DNA of 64,000 nt from Algoriphagus formosus (GCF_002807035.1 NZ_NIUC01000001.1:248001-312000); one strand, 5' to 3'. Shown: positions 54,137-64,000, counted from the stretch's first letter. A program made the numbers and translations. Notes: generated by a model not told the origin, from the sequence alone.

Positions 54137-56284
54137 ATGTTACCAAATTTAATTACAAAGACTATCACCCTACAGGATGGTCGTGAGATCTCTATTGAGA
54201 CCGGTGCCCTTGCCAAGCAGGCAGACGGTTCGGTTGTTGTGCGGATGGGAAAGGCAATGCTTCTTGCCACGGTCGTTTCAAAAAAAGAGGCTGGAGAAGG
54301 TGTTGATTTTTTACCGATGTCGGTAGATTACCAAGAGAAATTTGCTGCTTCAGGAAAAATACCTGGAGGATTTTTGAAAAGAGAAGGAAGACTATCAGAT
54401 TACGAAATCTTGATCAGCCGATTGGTTGATAGAGCTATCCGACCCATTTTTCCGGATGATTATCATGCTGATACTCAGATTGCAATCACATTGATGTCCT
54501 CAGACGAGGATGTATTGCCAGATGCACTAGCTGGTTTAGCAGCTTCTGCGGCTTTGGCAGTTTCAGATATTCCTTTCAATGGACCAATTTCGGAAGTCAG
54601 AGTTGCTAAGATTGATGGCCAATTAGTAATCAATCCTAGTCCTTCTGATCTCGAAAAAGCTACTTTAGAATTTATCGTTGCTGGATCTCTTGACTATATC
54701 CTAATGGTAGAGGGAGAAGCTGACGAAATTTCAGAAGATGAAATGGTTGAAGCTCTTCAGTTTGCTCACGAGGAGATTGTTCGTCACTGCCAAGTTCAAG
54801 TAGAGCTTACCAAAGCAGTAGGAAAAGAACAAAAGCGTGAGTACAATCACGAGAAAACAGATCCGGCACTTTTTGACAAAATGAAAGCCGAATTATATGA
54901 TAAGCTTTACGATGTGGTCAGTAAGCAAATTGCTAATAAAACTGAGCGTACAGAATTGGTAAAAGCTATCAAGGATGAGTTTATCGAAAGCTTGGGCGAA
55001 GAGCATGAATTTGAAGCAAGTTTGATCGGTCCATATTTCCATAAGATTCACAAGGAAGCCGCCCGTAATTTGACTTTGAATGAAAAGAAGCGTCTTGACG
55101 GTAGAAAACTAGATGAAGTAAGACCAATTTGGTCTGTTGTTGATTATTTGCCTTCTGCGCACGGTTCGGCTGTATTTACAAGAGGAGAAACACAATCTGT
55201 GACCACTTGTACGCTTGGAACTAAAATGGATGAGCAAATGGTTGACGGAGCTGTGCTTTCCGGATATAATAAGTTTTTCCTTCATTATAATTTCCCGGGA
55301 TTCTCTACAGGAGAAGTAAAACCAAACAGAGGACCTGGCCGACGTGAAGTAGGTCATGGCAACTTGGCAATGAGAGCTTTGAAGAAGGTACTTCCTTCTG
55401 AGAATGAAAATCCATATACAATTCGAATCGTATCTGATATTCTAGAGTCTAATGGTTCATCTTCCATGGCGACAGTTTGTGCAGGATCGTTGGCATTGAT
55501 GGATGCAGGTATCCAAATCAAAGCTCCGGTTACAGGAATCGCGATGGGGATGATTTCAGATGCTAAGACTGGTAATTATTCCATCTTGAGTGATATTCTT
55601 GGAGATGAAGATCATCTAGGAGATATGGACTTCAAGGTCACTGGTACAGAGAAAGGTATCACTGCTTGCCAAATGGATCTTAAAGTAGAAGGCTTGGATT
55701 ACAGTGTATTGAAAGAAGCTCTTTATCAAGCAAAAGAAGGTCGTCTTCATATTTTGAATGAAATCACCAAGACTCTTGCTGCACCAAAAGCTGATCTTAA
55801 GCCACATACTCCACGTTCTTACGTGATGTTTATTCCTAAGGAATTGATCGGTGCTGTTATCGGTCCTGGTGGAAAAGTCATTCAGGAAATCCAAAAGGAT
55901 ACAGCTACCACGATTGTGATTGAAGAGATTGATAATCAGGGTAAAATAAATATTTTCTCTGCGAACCAAGATAACTTGAATCAGGCCTTGGCGAGAATCA
56001 AATCTATTGTTGCTCAGCCCGAAATTGGTGAAACATATACTGGCAAGGTGAAGAATATTCAGCCTTTTGGAGCATTCGTGGAATTTATGCCAGGTAAAGA
56101 TGGTTTACTACATATATCCGAAATCAAGTGGGAGCGTGTAGAAAGCATGGACGGTGTACTTGAGCCAGGAGAAGAAATCATGGTTAAGTTGATTGATATT
56201 GACAAGAAGACAGGTAAATTTAAGTTGTCCCGAAAGGCTCTTTTACCAAAACCTGAAAAGCCAAAATCAGATCAGCCTTCATAA
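54137..56284 (+). CDS. pnp: Polyribonucleotide nucleotidyltransferase (PNPase)
   Basis: This 715-residue phosphorolytic 3'-5' exoribonuclease acts as a trimer in mRNA turnover. Two RNase PH domains (first with [20 protein letters not shown]; second with [21 protein letters not shown] and [13 protein letters not shown]) are separated by a helical domain. Then come KH ([15 protein letters not shown]) and S1 ([20 protein letters not shown]) domains. The length is normal. Confidence 0.97.
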   Translation: MLPNLITKTITLQDGREISIETGALAKQADGSVVVRMGKAMLLATVVSKKEAGEGVDFLPMSVDYQEKFAASGKIPGGFLKREGRLSDYEILISRLVDRAIRPIFPDDYHADTQIAITLMSSDEDVLPDALAGLAASAALAVSDIPFNGPISEVRVAKIDGQLVINPSPSDLEKATLEFIVAGSLDYILMVEGEADEISEDEMVEALQFAHEEIVRHCQVQVELTKAVGKEQKREYNHEKTDPALFDKMKAELYDKLYDVVSKQIANKTERTELVKAIKDEFIESLGEEHEFEASLIGPYFHKIHKEAARNLTLNEKKRLDGRKLDEVRPIWSVVDYLPSAHGSAVFTRGETQSVTTCTLGTKMDEQMVDGAVLSGYNKFFLHYNFPGFSTGEVKPNRGPGRREVGHGNLAMRALKKVLPSENENPYTIRIVSDILESNGSSSMATVCAGSLALMDAGIQIKAPVTGIAMGMISDAKTGNYSILSDILGDEDHLGDMDFKVTGTEKGITACQMDLKVEGLDYSVLKEALYQAKEGRLHILNEITKTLAAPKADLKPHTPRSYVMFIPKELIGAVIGPGGKVIQEIQKDTATTIVIEEIDNQGKINIFSANQDNLNQALARIKSIVAQPEIGETYTGKVKNIQPFGAFVEFMPGKDGLLHISEIKWERVESMDGVLEPGEEIMVKLIDIDKKTGKFKLSRKALLPKPEKPKSDQPS

Positions 56285-56339
56285 ACCTGATTTAAAATAT
56301 TATCATTAACTTCATAAGAATCAACCAATACAATACTGA

Positions 56340-57203
56340 ATGAGGCAGCTGAAGATTAGTAAGCAGATTACCAATCGGGAGAGTCAGTCTCTCGATAAGT
56401 ACCTTCAAGAGATCGGAAAAGTGGATCTTTTGACTGCAGACGAGGAAGTAGTTCTTGCTAAGCGAATTCGCGAAGGAGATCAATTAGCTTTAGAGAAATT
56501 GACCAAGGCAAACCTACGTTTCGTAGTGTCTGTAGCCAAGCAATATCAAAATCAGGGTCTTTCTTTAGGTGACTTGATCAATGAGGGTAATCTTGGTTTG
56601 ATCAAAGCAGCACAGCGATTTGACGAAACCCGTGGTTTTAAATTCATCTCTTATGCTGTTTGGTGGATTAGACAATCCATTCTTCAGGCCCTTGCCGAGC
56701 AATCACGTATTGTTCGTCTTCCTCTAAACCGAGTGGGATCTTTGAATAAAATTTCAAAGACTTTCAGCGAGTTGGAGCAGAAGTTCGAACGTGAACCTTC
56801 GCCCGAAGAACTAGCGGAGGTTTTGGAAGTCACAGCTTCCGAAGTAGTCGATACGATGAAAATTTCCGGGCGTCACGTATCCATGGATGCTCCATTCGTT
56901 CAAGGTGAAGAAAATAGCCTTTTGGATGTATTAGAGAATGATGGTGATGAAAAGCCGGATGATGGCTTGATGACTGATTCCCTTCGAAAAGAAGTACAGC
57001 GAGCACTTTCTACGCTTACACAGCGTGAAGCGGACGTGATCACCTTGTATTTCGGTTTGAATGGTCAGCATGCCATGACTCTTGAAGAGATAGGAGAGAA
57101 GTTTAATCTTACTCGTGAGCGGGTAAGACAGATTAAGGAGAAAGCGATCCGAAGACTCAGACATACCTCGAGAAGTAAGACGCTCAAACCATACTTAGGC
57201 TAA
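56340..57203 (+). CDS. rpoD: Primary sigma factor (RpoD/SigA family)
   Basis: This 287-residue sigma-70 protein has region 1.2 ([20 protein letters not shown]), region 2 with [19 protein letters not shown], region 3 and region 4 with [14 protein letters not shown] and [19 protein letters not shown]. Region 1.1 is missing and the linker is short, as in all primary sigma factors of this phylum, which read TTTG/TAnnTTTG promoters. It lies 55 bp after pnp and has its own terminator. Confidence 0.96.
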   Translation: MRQLKISKQITNRESQSLDKYLQEIGKVDLLTADEEVVLAKRIREGDQLALEKLTKANLRFVVSVAKQYQNQGLSLGDLINEGNLGLIKAAQRFDETRGFKFISYAVWWIRQSILQALAEQSRIVRLPLNRVGSLNKISKTFSELEQKFEREPSPEELAEVLEVTASEVVDTMKISGRHVSMDAPFVQGEENSLLDVLENDGDEKPDDGLMTDSLRKEVQRALSTLTQREADVITLYFGLNGQHAMTLEEIGEKFNLTRERVRQIKEKAIRRLRHTSRSKTLKPYLG

Positions 57204-57208
57204 CATAA

Positions 57209-57234
57209 AAAGGGGTTTCGGCCCCTTTCTTTTT
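57209..57234 (+). terminator. Terminator after rpoD
   Basis: AAAGGGG and CCCCTTT arms around TTTCGG are followed by CTTTTTT. Confidence 0.88.
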
Positions 57235-57271
57235 TGCCTTTTTCCAATTTTCTTAAATGATTTGGGTCACA

Positions 57272-57300
57272 TTTGGGAACTTTAACATGTTCTATATTTG
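57272..57300 (+). promoter_or_regulatory. Consensus promoter of the trxB operon
   Basis: TTTG (57272-57275), 17 bp, then TATATTTG (57293-57300) is a full match to the Bacteroidota -33/-7 consensus. It lies about 48 bp before the trxB ATG. Confidence 0.75.
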
Positions 57301-57348
57301 TGACACAAACAGATTTACAAAAATTTGCCTTATTTAATTTCAAATTAG

Positions 57349-58293
57349 ATGAATCAAGAAATAGAAAAAGTTAAAGTATTGATCGTAGGATCAGGGCCTG
57401 CTGGATACACAGCAGCTATTTATGCTGCGCGAGCAGGTTTGAACCCTATTCTTTATACAGGTGGCCAACCTGGTGGACAATTGACCATTACTACAGATGT
57501 AGAGAATTACCCCGGCTATCCAGATGGAATCATGGGGCCTGAAATGATGGAAGATTTTCGAAAGCAAGCTGAGCGCTTTGGAACCAAAGTTCGCTATGGT
57601 CTTGTGACAGCTGTAGATTTCTCCCAAAAACCGCATTTGGTTACGGTAGATGATCAAATCCAGCTACAAGCAGACACAGTGATCATTTCTACAGGAGCCT
57701 CTGCTAAATGGCTCGGTCTTGACAGTGAGACTCGATTGAATGGTAAGGGTGTCTCAGCCTGTGCCGTTTGTGATGGATTTTTCTTCCGAGGTCAGAATGT
57801 AGCAATCGTTGGGGCAGGGGATACAGCCTGCGAAGAAGCTTCCTATTTGGCAAATATCACCAATAAGGTTTACATGCTGGTTAGAAGAGACGAAATGCGT
57901 GCTTCTCAAATTATGCAAAAGCGTGTCTTGAATAATCCTAAAATTGAGGTTCTCTGGAATACCGAAACGGATGAGATCTTAGGAGAGGATGAGGTGACTG
58001 GCGTGCGTGTTTTAAATAATATAACAGGAGAAAAACGGGAATTGAAAATTTCTGGCTTCTTTGTTGCTATTGGTCATCAGCCAAACACAGAAGTATTCAA
58101 AGATTTCATCCACATGGATGAAGCAGGCTATATCAAAACCATTCCAGGGACGACAAAAACAAACGTGGAAGGGGTATTTGCCTGTGGAGATGCCCAAGAC
58201 AATGTGTACCGACAAGCTGTCACAGCAGCTGGTACAGGATGTATGGCTGCTTTGGATGCTGAACGCTATCTGGCAGAGTCAGAAACCCATTAA
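57349..58293 (+). CDS. trxB: Thioredoxin reductase
   Basis: This 314-residue NADPH flavoenzyme reduces thioredoxin. It has the FAD site VLIVGSGPAGYTAAIYAARA, redox-active CAVC (SACAVCDGFFF), NADPH site VGAGDTACEEASYL, and the C-terminal FACGDAQDNVYRQAVTAAG. The length is normal. It heads a three-gene operon with an M23 peptidase (8 bp gap) and bshB1. Confidence 0.96.
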   Translation: MNQEIEKVKVLIVGSGPAGYTAAIYAARAGLNPILYTGGQPGGQLTITTDVENYPGYPDGIMGPEMMEDFRKQAERFGTKVRYGLVTAVDFSQKPHLVTVDDQIQLQADTVIISTGASAKWLGLDSETRLNGKGVSACAVCDGFFFRGQNVAIVGAGDTACEEASYLANITNKVYMLVRRDEMRASQIMQKRVLNNPKIEVLWNTETDEILGEDEVTGVRVLNNITGEKRELKISGFFVAIGHQPNTEVFKDFIHMDEAGYIKTIPGTTKTNVEGVFACGDAQDNVYRQAVTAAGTGCMAALDAERYLAESETH

Positions 58294-58301
58294 TTAAATG
58301 C

Positions 58302-59342
58302 ATGAAGTATCTTCGGTTGATACTGATTCTAGGAACTTTACTGAGCATTGGAATAGAACATTCCAATGCTCAAATTTTTCCTAAGATCATAAAAAAAGAT
58401 AAATCAGAAACCCAATTTGAAGCAAAGGAGCGTCCTAATATCGAATTGAGAGGATTTGACCAAGAGTCATATTTACGAACCCTCTCATCGATCACAGACT
58501 CTATCCTTTTTCAAAATAATGTCAATTTGGGAAAGGTTAGATCTATTGTTTCCGAAGATCAGGATTATATGATTTGGGCTCCCACCAACCGATTGGCAAA
58601 GGTGTCAGAGCAAATTTTGATTGATAGTATTTGGGTAACTGCCTATGAATACTATTCTTCCTGGGACTCCAAGAAAATTGATATTTACAATTTCGATGTT
58701 GACCAATTTCAGGACACTGTAAAAGTAAGGCTCTACGATACATTTTTTGGCTACGATTGGAAGCTACCTCTTGATGAAACTCCTGTCACTTCTCGATTTG
58801 GTTATAGATGGAGAAGATGGCACTATGGCACTGATTTGGATTTGATTACCGGCGATCCGGTTTATGCAGCCTTTGATGGAATAGTGCGAATAAGGTCTTA
58901 CGACCGCTATGGCTATGGGTATTACGTAGTAGTCAGACACAAAAATGGGTTAGAGACAGTCTACGGTCACCTCTCCAAAATTCTAGTCGATGTAGGACAG
59001 GAAGTCAAAGCAGGGGATATTATTGCTAAAGGTGGAAATACTGGTAGAAGTACAGGTTCACACCTTCACTATGAGCTTCGCTATCGGGGCCTTGCCTTTG
59101 ATCCAGAAATCGTTTATGACTTCAGCGCACCAAAAATCTTGAGTCAGGAACTTTTTATATCCCCAGCCACTTTTTCTCACATTGCCAAAGCCCGACAGCG
59201 TGTCTATCACCGTGTCAGGAGTGGCGAAAACCTAGGAGTCATAGCCAGGCGATACGGCGTTTCAGTAAGCAGTATTGCTAGAATGAATGGGATATCGACA
59301 CGGAGTATTTTGCGAATAGGACAAAACTTGAGAATTAGATAA
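58302..59342 (+). CDS. M23 metallopeptidase with LysM domain
   Basis: This 346-residue exported peptidoglycan hydrolase has a signal peptide (LILGTLLSIGIEHSNAQ), a middle part, and an M23 (LytM/lysostaphin) domain with HYGTDLDL (zinc His and Asp), VYGHLSKI and HLHYELRY. A C-terminal LysM domain (YHRVRSGENLGVIARRYG) ends ILRIGQNLRIR. All zinc ligands are present, so it should be an active endopeptidase. It shares the trxB promoter. Confidence 0.93.
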   Translation: MKYLRLILILGTLLSIGIEHSNAQIFPKIIKKDKSETQFEAKERPNIELRGFDQESYLRTLSSITDSILFQNNVNLGKVRSIVSEDQDYMIWAPTNRLAKVSEQILIDSIWVTAYEYYSSWDSKKIDIYNFDVDQFQDTVKVRLYDTFFGYDWKLPLDETPVTSRFGYRWRRWHYGTDLDLITGDPVYAAFDGIVRIRSYDRYGYGYYVVVRHKNGLETVYGHLSKILVDVGQEVKAGDIIAKGGNTGRSTGSHLHYELRYRGLAFDPEIVYDFSAPKILSQELFISPATFSHIAKARQRVYHRVRSGENLGVIARRYGVSVSSIARMNGISTRSILRIGQNLRIR

Positions 59343-59343
59343 A

Positions 59344-60063
59344 ATGTTGAAGCTGGATATATTAGTGATTGCTGCGCATCCTGATGATGCAGAATTGGGT
59401 TGTTCAGGAACTATTGCCGCTCATGTGGCAAAAGGTCATAAAGTCGGTATCATTGATCTCACCAAGGGTGAAATGGGTACTAGAGGCACGCCTGAACTTC
59501 GGTTGGAAGAGGCCGAAAAAGCTTCAAAAATTTTAGGATTAGCTGCCCGAGAAAATATGGGCTTCAAGGATGTGTACTTTCAGGATGATACTGCCCACCA
59601 GCTCGAGTTGGTCAAAGTAATTCGGAAATATCAGCCAGACATCGTATTGGCAAATGCTTTTACAGACAGACACCCTGACCATGGTAAAGGCTCCTCTTTA
59701 GCCACAAATGCTTGTTTTATGAGTGGCTTGCGTAAAATTGAAACAGAAGTAGATGGACAAAAGCAAAAAGCTTGGAGGCCGAAATTTGTCTACCACTTTA
59801 TTCAAAACAATTACATCGAGCCAGATTTTGTAGTAGATATCACAGAATATTGGGATACCAAAGTAGCCAGTATTTTGGCTTACCAGTCTCAATTTTATGA
59901 TCCAAACAGTAAAGAGCCTGAGAGCTTTATTTCTGATCCTGAATTTTTACCATTTATAGAGGCACGCTCTAGGGAAATGGGGCATAAAATTATGGCCAAG
60001 TACGGAGAGGGATTCACTGTAGAGCGAATGATTGGGGTAAATGACCTTTTTGATTTGAAATAA
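59344..60063 (+). CDS. bshB1: Bacillithiol biosynthesis deacetylase BshB1
   Basis: This 239-residue LmbE/PIG-L zinc deacetylase removes acetyl from GlcNAc-malate in bacillithiol synthesis. The zinc site is AAHPDDAELGCSG, with later FTDRHPDHGKGS, and the end GEGFTVERMIGVNDLF is typical for BshB1. It starts one base after the peptidase stop. Being in one operon with thioredoxin reductase suggests joint control of thiol redox genes. Its stop codon abuts that of the convergent pdxH. Confidence 0.94.
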   Translation: MLKLDILVIAAHPDDAELGCSGTIAAHVAKGHKVGIIDLTKGEMGTRGTPELRLEEAEKASKILGLAARENMGFKDVYFQDDTAHQLELVKVIRKYQPDIVLANAFTDRHPDHGKGSSLATNACFMSGLRKIETEVDGQKQKAWRPKFVYHFIQNNYIEPDFVVDITEYWDTKVASILAYQSQFYDPNSKEPESFISDPEFLPFIEARSREMGHKIMAKYGEGFTVERMIGVNDLFDLK

Positions 60064-60699
60064 TCAAGGAGCAAGTCTGCTAATAGTCCAAGCGCCAGCT
60101 TCATTTTTTTCATACAAAATACGATCATGAAGCCGACTAGGTCTTCCCTGCCAGAATTCAATCTTGTGAGGCAGTACCCGGTATCCACCCCAGTGCGGCG
60201 GGCGAACTAATTTCTCTTCCTCAAATCGTAGCTGCATTTCTTTTAATCGCTCTTCTAGCACTTCTCGAGAATTGATTTTATGGCTTTGTGGAGAGGCCCA
60301 AGCGCCAATTTGAGAACCTCTAGGACGACTTAGGAAATACTCATCGGATTGACTTTCACTGATTTTTTCTACGGTTCCCATGACTCTGACTTGTCTTTCT
60401 AGCTCAGGCCAAAAGAAGGTCAAAGAAGCTTTTGGGTGATTTTCTAATTCTTGACCTTTCTCGCTTTGGTAATTACTGAAAAAGACAAAACCGTAGTCCA
60501 ATTCTTTTAAAAGAACTACCCGTCCATTTGGATAGCCATCTGCATGCAGGGTGGAGAGAGTCATCGCATTGACTTCCAGTACTTCAGCACTGATCGCCTC
60601 TCGTAGCCATTGGTGAAATTGCTCAAATGGGCTATCATTTACATCGCTGATATCCAGTGATTTGAGTGTGTAGTCTTTACGAATTGATGAAATATCCAT
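60064..60699 (-). CDS. pdxH: Pyridoxamine 5'-phosphate oxidase
   Basis: This 211-residue FMN enzyme makes pyridoxal 5'-phosphate. It has YPNGRVVLLKELDYGFVFFS, LTFFWPELERQVRVMGTVEK, RPPHWGGYRVLP and the C-terminal WTISRLAP, matching PdxH to the last residue. It is monocistronic and convergent with bshB1, with no spacer between the two stops. Confidence 0.96.
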   Translation of the reverse strand: MDISSIRKDYTLKSLDISDVNDSPFEQFHQWLREAISAEVLEVNAMTLSTLHADGYPNGRVVLLKELDYGFVFFSNYQSEKGQELENHPKASLTFFWPELERQVRVMGTVEKISESQSDEYFLSRPRGSQIGAWASPQSHKINSREVLEERLKEMQLRFEEEKLVRPPHWGGYRVLPHKIEFWQGRPSRLHDRILYEKNEAGAWTISRLAP

Positions 60700-60806
60700 G
60701 CTTGATTAATCTCCTATTAAAATTATCAATAAAAGTACGATCGCTATTGCATTTATAAAATTTCGACCTATATTTTTCCTTTCATTAATCTGAAAAAATC
60801 AATGGA

Positions 60807-61376
60807 ATGAAAAACCAAAGTACTCAAAATCCGCAAGCCGGAGATCTTTTGATTTCTGAGCCCTTTTTGCAGGATGAGAATTTTTCTAGATCTGTAGTAC
60901 TTCTTTGTGAGCATAATGAAGAAGGAAGTTTTGGGTTGGTGCTGAACAAACCTTCCATACTAAGGCTCAATGAAATCGTAGATGGAATGGATTTTTTGGA
61001 CGCTGAGGTGTATGTAGGTGGGCCTGTGGAGCAGAATACCCTACACTTTGTCTATGTAGGAGAGAAGAAGATAGAAGGAAGCATTAAAATCGGGGAACAG
61101 CTTTGGTGGGGAGGTGATTTTCAGGAATTAATAGAGGCATTACGTCTTGGTTTAATTCAAGTCGAAACCATTCGGTTCTTTTTAGGTTATTCCGGTTGGG
61201 CTCCCGATCAATTGCAGGAAGAGTTAAGTGAAAATGTCTGGATTATCTGTCAATCCGAAATTAATCCTGACACCCTTGCCAATACTCCTGAGGAGCTTTG
61301 GAGAAGTCTTTTGAAAAATATGGGAGGCGAATTCAAGGTTATTGCAAATTATCCACCGGACCCAAGATTAAATTAG
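60807..61376 (+). CDS. YqgE/AlgH family protein
   Basis: This 189-residue soluble protein has the family motifs LLISEPFLQDENFSRSVVLL, GSFGLVLNKP, VYVGGPVEQNTLHF and RFFLGYSGWAPDQLQEE. The structure class is known; the function is not (linked to alginate regulation in Pseudomonas). It is 48 bp before the DUF349 gene on the same strand. Confidence 0.92.
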   Translation: MKNQSTQNPQAGDLLISEPFLQDENFSRSVVLLCEHNEEGSFGLVLNKPSILRLNEIVDGMDFLDAEVYVGGPVEQNTLHFVYVGEKKIEGSIKIGEQLWWGGDFQELIEALRLGLIQVETIRFFLGYSGWAPDQLQEELSENVWIICQSEINPDTLANTPEELWRSLLKNMGGEFKVIANYPPDPRLN

Positions 61377-61424
61377 CCAAAATCCATACATTTGCCCATA
61401 TAGTATTGAAATAGTAACGATTTT

Positions 61425-63500
61425 ATGACTGATCATAGCAAGGATTCGTCCGAAAAGGACAAGGTGACTCAAGCTGGAGAAACTACACCAGCAAAGGGTA
61501 AAAATGAAGAAATTGAAAATGTTGCTGAAGCTTCTGAAGAGGTCAAGCCTGCGGAAGATTTGACTCCTGAAAAAGTAGAGGACGAAGTTTCCAATACGGT
61601 GGAAGAGGTTGCTGAGGAAACATCTATTCAAGATGCTTCCTCAAGCGGATCTCAGGATGCAGAGGCAACCGCTGAATCTGTAGAAGAGAATCAGGAAGAA
61701 AAGTTAGAAACTGAGGTTGATTCTAAAGACGATACTGAAAGTGCTGCTTCAGATGATGAATCTGAGGAAGATTCTGAAGAGGAGGAGCATGAAGAAGAGA
61801 TCGATCTAGAGGGACTCAGCAAAGCAGCTTTGATCAAGTTACTCAGGGAGAAAACGGCCGATGCGCCGAATCCTTCCAAAATTGAAAAACTGGTCACCAA
61901 TATCAAATCCGCTTTTGATGAATATACATCTAAAGAGCGTGAGGAAGCGTTTGAAAAATTCAAAAGCGATGGCGGTGCGGAAGATGACTTTGACTTTAGA
62001 CCTTCTGATGAAGAGAAAGAATTCAATCGGGTATTTTTTGAGTTTAGAGCAAAAGTAAACTCTATACGAAAAGAAGCAGAGCGACAAAAGGAGAAAAATC
62101 TAGAATCTAAAAATCAAATTCTGGATAGACTTCGGGAGCTAGTGGATGGTGAGGAGACGACTTTAAGCATCAACGCTATCAAAGCTATTCAAGAGGAATG
62201 GAAGTCTATTGGTCCAGTTCCTTCCTCGCAAAATAGAAGCCTTTGGGCAAGCTATAATGCGTTGATGGATCGATTCTATGATAATCGAAGCATTTATTTT
62301 GAGCTAAAGGAATTAGATCGTAAGAAGAATTTAGAGGCAAAGCTTGAGCTTTGTGACAAGGCAGAAGCCTTGAAAGATCATGCAAACCTTCAGGAGGCTA
62401 TTAAGGAGTTGAATGAATTGCATGAGGAGTTTAAGCATATTGGGCCTGTGCCAAGAGAGGAACAAGAGCCTCTTTGGCAGCGATTCAAGGCGGCTTCTGA
62501 TGCGGTCTACGACAGACGAAAGGCCTTCTACGAAAGCCAGAAGGAAGTATTCAAAAAGAATCAGGAAGAAAAAGAACAATTAGTAGAAAAGCTAAAGGAC
62601 TTTTTGGATTTCAAGGCTGATCGAATCAAGGAGTGGAATGCGAAAACCAAAGAAATCCTAGAAATCCAAAAGCAATGGGAGAAAATAGGGCAGGTGCCTC
62701 GCGAAGCTGCTCGTGAAATCAATCGTGCTTTCTGGGGATCCTTTAAGCAGTTCTTTAGCCATAAAAATCAATTCTTTAAAGAACTGGATGAAGTGCGCGC
62801 TACCAATGCGGCTAAGGCTGAGGAATTGATTCAAAAAGCAGATGCCATAAAAGAGTCTACAGATTGGCAGGCTACGGCAAACGAAATGATCAAGCTTCAG
62901 CAGGACTGGAAGAAGCTCGGACCGATGCCTGAGAAGAACAGAGACGGCCTGTACAAGCGTTTTAAAAGTGCTTGTGACTTCTTCTTTGATCAACGTCGAA
63001 ATGCCAACAAACAAGCTAATTCCGAATACGAGGAAAACCTCAAAAAGAAAAAGGAAATCTGTGCTAAAATTTTGGAGGCAGCTAAGTCCAATCCAACTGA
63101 GGAGCAAATCACTGAATTTGTAAAAGAATTCAATGACTTGGGCTTTGTTCCACGAAAGAACATGAAGGAAATTCAGGCTGAGTTTAAAGCTGCTGTAGAT
63201 AGCTATCTAGAGCATATGGAGCAGGACTTTGATCGTGATGATTTCTTGTTCCGATTAAACTTGAACAGAATTCAGGGAGATCCGAATGCCAACAAGACCT
63301 TCAACAAGAAAGAGCACGGTATCAGAAAGCAAATTTCAGATCTAGAGAATAATATTACACTCTGGAAAAATAACCTGGAATTCTTCGCTGCATCGAAAAC
63401 CGCTGATAAATTGAAGAATCAATTTGATGCTAAAATCCAAAAAGCAGAAGAAGAGATTGAGAAACTAAAGAAGAAGCTTTCAATACTTAGAGAATTTTAA
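61425..63500 (+). CDS. DUF349 repeat protein
   Basis: In this 691-residue cytosolic protein, residues 1-135 are acidic and low-complexity (runs of Glu, Ser, Asp, Ala). From about 150 on there are five DUF349 units, each a helical segment with a W-K-x-x-G-P-x-P motif: EEWKSIGPVPSSQ, EEFKHIGPVPREE, KQWEKIGQVPREA, QDWKKLGPMPEKN and a last NDLGFVPRKN. It ends in a coiled coil. Such proteins are widespread in Bacteroidota with no settled function; a role in nucleic-acid or ribosome-related stress is only a guess. Confidence 0.92.
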   Translation: MTDHSKDSSEKDKVTQAGETTPAKGKNEEIENVAEASEEVKPAEDLTPEKVEDEVSNTVEEVAEETSIQDASSSGSQDAEATAESVEENQEEKLETEVDSKDDTESAASDDESEEDSEEEEHEEEIDLEGLSKAALIKLLREKTADAPNPSKIEKLVTNIKSAFDEYTSKEREEAFEKFKSDGGAEDDFDFRPSDEEKEFNRVFFEFRAKVNSIRKEAERQKEKNLESKNQILDRLRELVDGEETTLSINAIKAIQEEWKSIGPVPSSQNRSLWASYNALMDRFYDNRSIYFELKELDRKKNLEAKLELCDKAEALKDHANLQEAIKELNELHEEFKHIGPVPREEQEPLWQRFKAASDAVYDRRKAFYESQKEVFKKNQEEKEQLVEKLKDFLDFKADRIKEWNAKTKEILEIQKQWEKIGQVPREAAREINRAFWGSFKQFFSHKNQFFKELDEVRATNAAKAEELIQKADAIKESTDWQATANEMIKLQQDWKKLGPMPEKNRDGLYKRFKSACDFFFDQRRNANKQANSEYEENLKKKKEICAKILEAAKSNPTEEQITEFVKEFNDLGFVPRKNMKEIQAEFKAAVDSYLEHMEQDFDRDDFLFRLNLNRIQGDPNANKTFNKKEHGIRKQISDLENNITLWKNNLEFFAASKTADKLKNQFDAKIQKAEEEIEKLKKKLSILREF

Positions 63501-63608
63501 AATTTTTTCTCCTCAGTATTAGCGAGATAGCAAAAGGCAAAAAAAAATCCTTCTGCTGTACTTGGAGCGAAAAACTTGAAAGTATATATTTGCACCACCT
63601 TAAAGAAA

Positions 63609-63681
<73 letters not shown>

Positions 63682-63685
63682 CAAA

Positions 63686-63715
63686 AAAAACCACTCAGAG
63701 ATGAGTGGTTTTTTT
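63686..63715 (+). terminator. Terminator after tRNA-Thr
   Basis: AAAAACCACTC (63686-63696) and GAGTGGTTTTT (63703-63713) enclose AGAGAT and run into further T. Confidence 0.88.
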
Positions 63716-63836
63716 GTTTTAAGCTTTTAGAAAAGATTTTCATGGCTCTCCTGAGATTAGAATAAGCTTAGATTGAATAAATAATCTTTTCAGGGGTATT
63801 TAGCGAAGATATTTTTTGGAATTGCTTATTGACAAG

Positions 63837-63980
63837 CTAAAGCCTTACAGAGTACCCAAATCCCTGGTTATTCAGCCTTTCTATTAACTTAATGTTCATT
63901 GGAAAAAAGCTATTGAAATCACCGTTTAAAAATGAGTGATACCTCACAACGGCCAAGGGTGAAACCCATAGATTGTCATT
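63837..63980 (-). pseudogene. Possible C-terminal fragment of an unidentified gene
   Basis: This 47-codon stretch reads like real protein: NDNLWVSPLAVVRYHS, then FLNGDFNSFFPMNIKLIERL and a final GYSVRL before TAG. An in-frame TAA sits directly upstream at 63981-63983, so either the gene is broken or a frameshift joins it to sequence beyond the window. The family is not recognised. The stretch between the tRNA terminator and this fragment (63716-63836) shows nothing else. Confidence 0.4.
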
Positions 63981-64000
63981 TTAAAATATCAGTTGAAGGA

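Noticed and set aside
60058..60069. Abutting stop codons of bshB1 and pdxH as a special regulatory junction
   Set aside because: Zero-spacing convergent genes occur by chance in compact genomes; no hairpin or other signal was seen.

Overview
The window is a piece of a Bacteroidota chromosome. The best fit is the order Cytophagales, close to Algoriphagus/Cyclobacteriaceae. Pointers are TAnnTTTG-type promoters, scarce Shine-Dalgarno sites, many 4-bp ATGA gene overlaps, and families typical of the phylum: DUF5686, DUF6266, HYC_CC_PP, BT4734-type proteins, bacillithiol synthesis and a short RpoD. Genus assignment is inference.

Layout. (1) 2-247 is the end of a chromosomal serine-hydrolase gene. 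(2) 277-492 is a broken second copy of the mnmE 3' end, followed by a BrnT/BrnA toxin-antitoxin pair (528-999). (3) 1107-27086 is a genomic island of about 26 kb, bounded by two near-identical 18-bp copies of the last bases of mnmE. From left to right it carries two hypothetical genes; a mercury cluster (ArsR regulator, MerTP, GDCCVxC protein); a long copper/silver efflux operon (CDF, haem-binding protein, DUF3347 lipoprotein, a 43-residue membrane peptide, CusB, CopB-type ATPase, CusC, CusA, HYC_CC_PP, HMA-MauE, AraC-like regulator); a long prokaryotic Argonaute that looks catalytically dead, with its own XRE regulator; and an integration/replication module (DUF3987/PriCT-2, BT4734-like, two excisionase-like proteins, an unknown protein, a tyrosine integrase and a zinc-ribbon HTH protein). 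All island genes are on the minus strand. No relaxase or transfer gene is visible. (4) 27069-64000 is conserved core chromosome.

Core region. mnmE follows a thioredoxin-like gene. Next come a Mn/Zn ABC transporter with its MntR regulator, a glycosyltransferase, dapD, a TPR lipoprotein, a zinc-ribbon protein, a DUF4332 protein, a HerA-like ATPase, a BaiN-type flavoprotein, a YheT hydrolase, a GltS-like flavoprotein and lhgO. After a DUF5686 protein come the translation cluster thrS-infC-rpmI-rplT, tRNA-Met, a SRPBCC protein, an LptF/G permease, rpsO, pnp and the primary sigma factor. The window closes with trxB-M23-bshB1, pdxH, yqgE, a DUF349 protein, tRNA-Thr and the end of an unidentified reading frame.

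How it fits together. The island looks like a metal-resistance and defence cargo element that uses the 3' end of mnmE as attachment site, as SGI1-type islands do in enterobacteria. The left flank suggests at least two rounds of insertion at this gene, so the present mnmE tail may be imported. The item most worth following up is the inactive Argonaute with its XRE gene. It has no recognisable effector beside it, and its reading frame is translationally coupled to the metal-sensing AraC protein that heads the copper operon.
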